From Epiperipatus broadwayi (taxonomy: Eukaryota; Onychophora; Udeonychophora; Euonychophora; Peripatidae): a stretch of 64,000 bases of DNA. Below, one piece after another: positions 57,104 to 64,000 of the stretch. A program made the position numbers and the translations under genes. The notes beneath the pieces were generated by a model. The model was given only the letters and a program-made list of their open reading frames with translations. It made no database searches and was not told the origin of the DNA. Each line of letters starts with the position of its first letter. Position 1 is the stretch's first letter. The stretch spans positions 312,001 through 376,000 of the forward strand of contig JAQFVV010012420.1 of the NCBI GenBank assembly GCA_028023455.1, written 5' to 3'.

Positions 57104-57989
57104 TAAGAATAATAACCCTGATTGTGACCAAGTTAAATAGTTAAAAAAAAAACTACTCGTGAAAATATAGCTATAAAAGGAATCCCGATAGTGACTTTAT
57201 ATTTCTATATGAGAGACTCTTAATTAACCAAGAACTTTGTGCTTATTTTAAATGATATTGATATTTTCTATATATTTTCCACCTAAATTAAATGTGTTCT
57301 CTCCAAAGTATTAAACAATATTTAACCTAGAAATGTTTTATTTTGTTAGAATAAAAGAGATTATACTTTTATCAACTTTTTTTTATTGTGCGTTATTAAT
57401 AGAAGTTATTATTTTTGTTATTAGATTTATTTTAGTGAAATAGGATTTAAGTGTAAGTTACCTTTGCCAATATGTTTCAATACGCCAGGGCTAACAATCG
57501 TAAAAAAAATATTAATTCTCATTACGGTAGAATTACCGTACAAAATAAAAATATTATAAAAGGATCTTTTTATTTTTCTTTGTTTTACAATTTGCGAGCG
57601 GTGCTGGCGGCATATTTCAGCGGATTCTTAGGAATCCTGGCGCCCATAGGAAATAAAATTAAAAGTTGATTTATGTCTATGGTACAAATTCGTAATCAAT
57701 TAATAGGCCGGAGTCGATCAGGAAAAATAGCTGTGTTAAGAATAGAAATACAACTTTCTTTTTTTTCTTGATACAGTTTGATCAACTCACGCTCAAATAT
57801 ATATTTGGGGCGTATAGTGGTCTAGTAAAACGGTAAACGATACAGTATATAATTTAGAAAAACTGTTTTCGACTGTTGTTATACTTACAGTGTCTATAAG
57901 TAATTCTCTTTAGATTAGTTATAATTAATTCTCTTGAGTCTAGTTTATTCTTGTAATAATAATAAAAAATCAAATGGTTTATTTCTCAG
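57104..57989. other. Intron-like AT sequence and a second GC-richer patch
   Basis: 57104-57470 is AT-rich. 57472-57669 is an open frame of 65 codons (MFQYARANNRKKN, then AVLAAYFSGFLGILAPIGNK) with one hydrophobic segment and no recognised family. It contains hairpins ACGGTA-GAAT-TACCGT (57523) and GGATTC-TTAG-GAATCC (about 57622). TGGCGCCCATAGG at 57638 resembles an LTR-element primer-binding site, but no LTR boundary supports it. The patch may be a second exon or part of a decayed LTR element. Confidence 0.35.
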
Positions 57990-58150
57990 AAGCTCATAAA
58001 AAATGTGAGCATCAGAAGTGACAGAATGGTACCACAATCCATAGATTTGAATCCCAAAGAATGCCACTCTACCAATGCAATAAAGCCTACAGAACATTCT
58101 TGTGTTCATCAGGCAGAAGAGGCAAACGCTTACATCTCCATCTTTTATTG
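57990..58150 (-). repeat. Possible SINE fragment
   Basis: On the minus strand GGTAGAGTGGC (box-A-like) is followed about 11 bases later by GGGATTCAAATC (B-box-like), then non-tRNA sequence. Upstream on that strand is a hairpin GAACA-CAAGAA-TGTTC next to CTGAT. The A-to-B spacing is far shorter than in a tRNA, so the anticodon region would have to be deleted. Weak evidence. Confidence 0.25.
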
Positions 58151-59475
58151 ATACAAAAAAAAAAATTAATCAGTGAAATAGTTCCCAAGTATCATTAGGT
58201 GAGATCAGTTTTGATGTTGGTAAATTTCAATCTTCATTTTCCTATTCAAAATCCATAGCCAATGTCCATCTAGATTTATTTTCTTTTTTTTTTTTAATAA
58301 TATTTTGAATATTATTAGCTTGTTTATGAAATCACTGAATTACTTTTTTCTTGTAACTTAAATTACCACTTTTGAAAATTTTGAATTTTATAAACTCAAG
58401 TGCTGAAAACATTAAAATATATTAAATAACACCTTCAATTTCTTGTAAAATTTTGCTTTTATTTTCTGAATCAATATATGTAAAAAATAATTAAAAACCT
58501 AACATTTTGATTACTTATTTATAATCTTTATCAAGAAATAAAATACCATCTATCTAAAAAAATTATAAATAAATATACTATCAAATATTTTCATGGGCAA
58601 CTATTAAAGTATTAGATCATGTGATTCAACTTGGATTATTGAGTTTAATTAGTAACTGCCTAGCTATATCCTAGCTGAAGATTTATTCTATTTTAATATA
58701 CAGAAGGTTTCCGTTATAACTTCAATGTATATGTACATACTACACAAATATATGCATCCAATTTCATCAAAAACATTCAATAACATTTACTACATTATTT
58801 CTTTTTTCTTTTTTTTTAGCATTATAAATATAATTATCCAAAATCAAATGAAAATTTTTAAATATTTTATCTGCTAACAATCATATATATGGTATGTAAC
58901 AAGATAAACACATTATATACGAAAATTAATCCCTGTCTTAGTTTAAACAAAAACTAATTACAAATATTAGATTGAAAGGTAAATGAATCTAATTAAAGAT
59001 TAGTCAATTTCAAAACTAATTAAATAATAGTGTTTTCAAATTCTAAAAAGATTATTTCAATCTAACATGCAAGTTAGGGTAATTGAGGATTTTAAAAAAA
59101 AAAACATTATTAATTAACTATTAATAATGATTCACTACTCAGCAGAAAGGAATATGTATGAAATTATATAAATGCAAATTCGTTTCAGAGAAACTTCTTG
59201 TCTTGAGAAAGCAAATACAAGAAATTTTATAGACTCCCCAGTCTTCATTATAATTTACTAAACCTTTGGGAGAATCTGGGTATTTGTAAAATCTTGAAAG
59301 TTCACTTAAATCTCTTTCAATGCTCAAATATGTGTATACATTATAAGAATAATAATACTAATATCTATAGCAGTGGTAAAACAAGAGACAGTGATACTAT
59401 TACAGGTATTATAAATCTTTTTTTTTTTTTTTAAATATAGATACATAGGATGTGCAAGCTTTATTTGATACAACT
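58151..59475. other. AT-rich non-coding stretch
   Basis: No gene is recognised. T-rich and A-rich homopolymers are at about 58281, 58808 and 59418. Confidence 0.5.
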
Positions 59476-59479
59476 CTTC

Positions 59480-62400
59480 AAAAATAGAACAGAGGACTGC
59501 ACTGGTAGATAAAAAGGTGGAATGACTTAAGATTGATATAGCTGTCCTTAGTAAAACATCTCCCAGAGGAAATTTAATTCAACAGATGAATGGATATAAG
59601 GTTGTTGGTTTTTTTTTAAAAAAAAAAGGCAAGTCAGTCAGTGAAAAGAAAATGCACTGTGTTGTTGAATTTGCTGTAAAATCTAATTTAGTACCTTCTA
59701 TTATTGGAATTTCTCATTGTATCAATGAAAAGCTATTGGTGTTAAAACTTGTTTCATATAATAGTATTAATACTCAGCTTTATTAGTACTTATGCTTCAA
59801 CCTCAAATGCAGAGAATGAATGCTTTTATTCCTTACTGAATAGCTTATTACAGCAATACCATTAAAGGATCATTTTTTTCTATTTGGAAAATTTAGTACA
59901 TGTATTGGTAATTTAGGCAAAAGTTATTGGAAATACAGGTTATGGTGCTGTAAATTCAAATGATTTGTTATAATTAAATTTATGCACAACACATGGGTTG
60001 ATAATTACAAATACTTTGTTAGGTAAAAAAAACCTGTTATAAAGGAACATGAAATGCACCCATGTTCAAAACAATAGCTTTTAATAGATTAGATTACACT
60101 TAGGAGTTAGAATACAAGAGAAGTTCACATTATTTGAGCATTTCCAAGCACATATTGTTGGACCGATTATTGATTATGTTCCAAGATTAAATGATAGCTG
60201 CATAAAAAATTGATATGATTACAATTATATTCATAAGAAAATTAATGTTTGTTCTTTAGAAGAATCTACTGTACATACTAAATTTCAACAGCTATTAAAT
60301 TTTAACATTGCAAAATTCACATTATGTGAGCATTTCCAAGCACAGATAGTTGGATAGATTACTATGTTCCCAGGCTAAATGATAGTTGTACTAAAAATAG
60401 ATATTATTACAATCATATTCATAAAAAATTAATATTTGTCCTTTAGAAGAATCTATTATACATATTAAATTTCAATAACTATTAAATTTTAAAATTGCTA
60501 ATTTGAATCTTCAGGACTGTCATATTATTAAAATATGGAATTCTCTTAAGGAGTGTATTATGGATACAAGTAAATTTATTCTCAGTTCATTAAAATGAAG
60601 AATCATGAATGTTTTTCTGGCAATGATCTTATTATCAGTGATTTAATTAAAAGAAAATGTGTCATTTTCTGATTGGCAGAATAATGGATTAAATTTTGAA
60701 GTTCATAATAAATATAAAGATCTGATGGCAGCAATTCAACCACTGACAAGAATGCTTAAAAATGACTATGAATTAAAATTGCAAAGAATGTAGTAATTGT
60801 AGATTATTTTTTGATGCAGTGAAAGCAACATTTGGACCTGAGAAGTGGTATCACAACCCTATTAAATCCAGCAATGACATTCTTTTATATAATGACAATA
60901 ATATTTTGAATAGATGAAAAAGTATTTTGATCTTCTTTGAATAATACTACAAGTGAATATGACTTTTAATAAAATATCCATTTTACCTACTTATTTAAAT
61001 GAGGACAAAGTTATCCAGTTTAAAAAACAGCTCTTTTTAATCTTAAAAAGAGAAAGGTTGCAGATTCTAATGAAAAACCTAGAGAAGTTTTAAAATATGG
61101 TGGTAATAATGTTAGCTTTGAAAATAATACAATTTTTTAGAAATATATGGATCCATGAAGTTGTGCCAAATGATATTTGAGATGTTTTTTATTGTTCCTA
61201 CTTTTAAAAACAAAGGAAATAGACAAAATTGTAGCAATTATCATGGAATATCATTATTATCCATTATAGCAAAGATACTTTCAAGAATGTTTTGAATAGA
61301 TTGCTTCCAGTTACGGATTAACAGTTACCAAAGACTTAATATAATCTTAGAGAATCAAGAAGCACTGTAGACATAATTTTTGTTGCCAGGCAAATGCAAG
61401 AAAAGTGTCAGGAACAAAAGAGTGATTTATATATTGTTTTTATTGAATTGGGAAATTCAATTGATTCAGTTGGACCTGTTTGAAATTAGTTGTTTGTCCA
61501 CCAAAATTTAATCATATTATATAATTTCTATAAGATGGAATGAGGGGAAGTATTATTACTATAAGTAAAAAATATGAGAGTCCAACATTGTTTTCAATTT
61601 TTATGCTAATAGTCTTTCAATTTTTTATAGTGGCTTAGTCAAACAGGGATCAAAATATGATACAAATTTCCAGATGGAATTTTTAATTTGAATTAATTAA
61701 AAACGAAAACGAGTTTTTTCTTCTTGGATTCTGAATTTACAGTATGCTGATGATGGTGCTATTTTTGCTAACTCAAAAAATGATTTATAGAATGTTTTTA
61801 ATGTTTTGAATGCAATATATAAAGACTAGTTTATTAATTAATATTCAAAAAACTGAAGTTCTTCGTCAACCAGTAATGGAAGAAAAGCTTGAGAATGTGA
61901 ACCAGTTTAAATATTTTGGTAGTTTTATCAATAGAAAAGCGGACTTAGATGTTGAGATACACCACAAACTCAAGTATGCTGCTGCTACTTTTAACAAATT
62001 AAAAGATAGAGTATTTTGTCACAGGGAAATAACTACTTCAACTAAATTAGCTATATAGAGACCTGTTATTTTACCTAATTTATTATATGGAAATGAAACC
62101 TGGACACTATATCAGTGCAATATAAAGATATTAGAAAAGTTTCATTTAATGATGCTCTGTAAAATTGTAAAAATATAATGGCAAGATCATAAAACTTACC
62201 AATATGTTCATGAACTTGTTGAGGTGATAATATTGAATCCATTATTGTAAAATCACATCTTCATTGGATTGGACATATAAATCAAATGAACAACTAAAAA
62301 GATATGTTGTGCTGAACTAGATTACAGTTTTTATGAGAGGGAGACCCCATCTACATTATAAGGATTATCTCAAGGACATTCTAAAGAAGTGCAATGGTCA

Positions 62401-62607
62401 CTTGTTTCCATTGGAAAGATAGAAAAGAGAAAAGAATACATCAGAGTTATAATTAGATATGGTGTTGAAGTATTTCAGAAAGAAAAGTTTTCTGTTGAAG
62501 AAACTAAAAGACTGCACATGAAAATATCAAATAAAGAGCAGTCTATAAGTGAATGTTTTTATGGTTCACAGATTGGTTTGTATAGTAATTACAAAACTCA
62601 TTTCTAG
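59480..62607 (+). pseudogene. Decayed LINE (APE endonuclease plus RT), nearly full coding length
   Basis: In several frames, in order: TALVDKKVE and IDIAVLSKT (endonuclease N-terminus, 59490-59550), MNGYKVVGFFLKKKGKSVSE, KSNLVPSIIGIS, KLLVLKLVS (59586-59760), GDFN-like FGKFS, WTDY-type positions near 60160, then RT NYHGISLLSIIAKILSRM (61237), ESQEAL-like, CQEQKSDLYIVFIELG-like, and intact YADDGAIFAN (61743-61760). Then KTEVL, KYFGSFINRKADLDVEI, PNLLYGNETWTLYQ, HWIGHI and a terminal SQIGLYSNYKTH (to 62607). This order and the RIGLxSHxRTH-like end are typical of a widespread animal LINE group. Dozens of stops and frameshifts and an internal duplication at 60123-60499 show it is long dead. Confidence 0.85.
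60123..60499. repeat. Tandem duplication of about 190 bp inside the LINE remnant
   Basis: Copy 1 (60123-60313) and copy 2 (60314-60499) share TTCACATTAT, GAGCATTTCCAAGCACA, TAAATGATAG, TTAGAAGAATCTA and CTATTAAATTTTAA in order. They have many point differences, so the duplication is itself old and arose after or during decay of the element. Confidence 0.8.
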
Positions 62608-64000
62608 AGTAATTTTTTTCCGCTCCTTTTTTTCTTTTGTTGGAATAGCCACAATTGTTTACGATTGACTCTTTATTATTTTATGTAAATTGCTTACATC
62701 AAAATTTGTACATATTAGTATAGATCAAGGATTTACTACATTAAATACTGATTTAAACAAAGCCAGCCAGTGACAAAGTTTAATCTCAATTATTTACATG
62801 CCTATTCTGCATCTAGATCACCAGTTGCAAATTAGATTTTATATAGGTCATTGTAATGTAGACAATAAAATTGGTGCAATCAATTTTAGAACATTGAACC
62901 TTGTAGTCAGAAACAAAAACTGGTGCAACTGACAAATGCAATTTGACCTGAGAAAATTGAAGCATATAGGAAAGTGAGCAATTAGAAACACAACTGGTGC
63001 AGCAGTAATTAAAGAAATAGCTATCCCACCTCAATAATTGACTACAAATCTCTGTTATGTTAAAAACAAAAAAAATAATTAATTACTAGCTTACAATAAA
63101 GTTTAATGATATCACAGACTAATATAAGCAAGTTTGACATTAAAATCCAACTAATTAGAACAATATTCACATACCATGTTGAAGAATAATTGCTTATTAA
63201 GGAAGGTAAAATCAAGTTAGTGATATTATTCCACAGGATAAAAATTGAGATGATCGACCATTTGTGCAGAACAGTCAAACAATAAAAATTATCTTACAAA
63301 GAAATAATCTTTTAAACAGAATGATTATTTCATTTCTTTAGCTTCAAAGCATATAGTTGGACTAAATTGTAAATGGAGTAACATAGTGAGAGAAACTACA
63401 TGACTATGATGAGTTCTCAAAGACCTGGTTAGGGACTGTGTATATGGACATTTCCTTGTAGAAGCATTTCTTGAATAGTTACTCAGGACTTGCAGATTGA
63501 GAAAGTAAACAATTGTTTATATAAAGAGCTCAAGAAATGCTTACTTCATGAAATAATTCTAGAGTTATCTAGAAAATTTCAAACATAAATGGTAATTGAT
63601 AAAACAAATTTATCAAAAAGACAGAAAAAAAATCACGAGAAAATCAGAATCACAAAAGCAAATAATTGATTCTGCTATGGGAAAAGCTGTCACATAATAC
63701 AAAACAATAGCAATAAAATTGAGATATGTACTACCTGTGGTTGAAAGGGGCATATCACTAATGCATATTGTATAGCCAAAAGAGAAGGGACAAAAAATGA
63801 ACTTATGCAGCCATATGCATGTCAAAAAGTAAAAATAAAATATACATTAAAAACATAGCTCTGGCATATCATTTGTATTGAAAGAAGATTAGAATTATCA
63901 AACTGCAAAAATAAGATCGCCCCTCCCCTCAAAAAGTAATTCTTAAAGTCACAAAACATAAATGGAAATGGAGATTAAAATTCTCAGAAAAGTGTCAGCA
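62608..64000. other. AT-rich stretch without recognised gene
   Basis: Short repeated words AACTGGTGCA / ATTGGTGCA occur at about 62872, 62919 and 62992. A 13-bp inverted pair AAGCATTTCTTGA / TCAAGAAATGCTT lies at about 63463 and 63529. Open frames are short and without domains. Confidence 0.45.

Noticed and set aside
57638-57650. TGGCGCCCATAGG as an LTR-element primer-binding site
   Set aside because: The preceding bases do not end in CA, no matching second LTR or purine tract is found, and no gag or pol follows.
58100-58130. Minus-strand CTGATGAACACAAGAATGTTC as a ribozyme
   Set aside because: A stem GAACA/TGTTC is present, but the following bases are TGTAGG instead of GAAA. At best a dead relative.

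Overview
This is AT-rich animal DNA, not bacterial or viral. No operons, ribosome-binding sites or dense coding are visible, and I recognise no host protein-coding gene. What can be identified is transposable elements, most of them decayed. The families (Ty3/Gypsy LTR element, RTE-type and other LINEs, Penelope-like elements with GIY-YIG endonuclease, mariner, a Merlin/ISXO2-type transposase, tRNA-like repeats) point to an invertebrate metazoan. An arthropod is plausible but not proven.

Layout. 1-2.1 kb: two copies of a 239-bp repeat and a broken, coiled-coil-rich gag on the minus strand. 4.5-10 kb: tandem duplications, a 939-bp TA-flanked element with a LINE 3' end nested in it, and a perfect 180-bp palindrome. 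13.9-15.5 kb: an inverted repeat, a Merlin/ISXO2-like transposase remnant and a hairpin. 18.9-19.7 kb: a tRNA-Gly-like sequence and two repeats. 21-24.9 kb: a mariner remnant, then a LINE remnant split by a 1.88-kb terminal-inverted-repeat element containing two minisatellites. 26.4-28.7 kb: Penelope endonuclease remnant and a 164-bp-arm inverted repeat. 34.3-36 kb: minus-strand Penelope RT and endonuclease separated by a 461-bp foldback insertion. 36.6-39.3 kb: LINE tail and a dead RTE element. 41 kb: a lone copy of the 35-kb repeat. 42.2-53.8 kb: a LINE interrupted by a nearly intact 8.3-kb Gypsy element with about 1.88-kb LTRs. 54.1-54.7 kb: a long inverted repeat. 56.8-57.1 kb: a TATA box, a predicted structured RNA and a splice-donor match. 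59.5-62.6 kb: a decayed full-length LINE.

Most interesting: at least two unrelated repeat families (41.0/35.0 kb and 54.2/54.6 kb) carry what reads as complete type I hammerhead self-cleaving ribozymes: the CTGATGA and GAAA core boxes, stem II, a tiny palindromic stem III, a permitted cleavage triplet and a matching stem I. A third family (28.2-28.7 kb) has core boxes without a clear stem I. In all three families copies lie head-to-head as long inverted repeats. Type I hammerheads are known from Penelope-like terminal repeats and animal retrozymes. The palindromic arrangement here may be a distinct non-autonomous form.

The Gypsy element is the only apparently competent element. Its LTRs differ by 8 substitutions and two homopolymer indels, its 1,235-codon gag-pol frame is uninterrupted, and it is flanked by a GTAT duplication.
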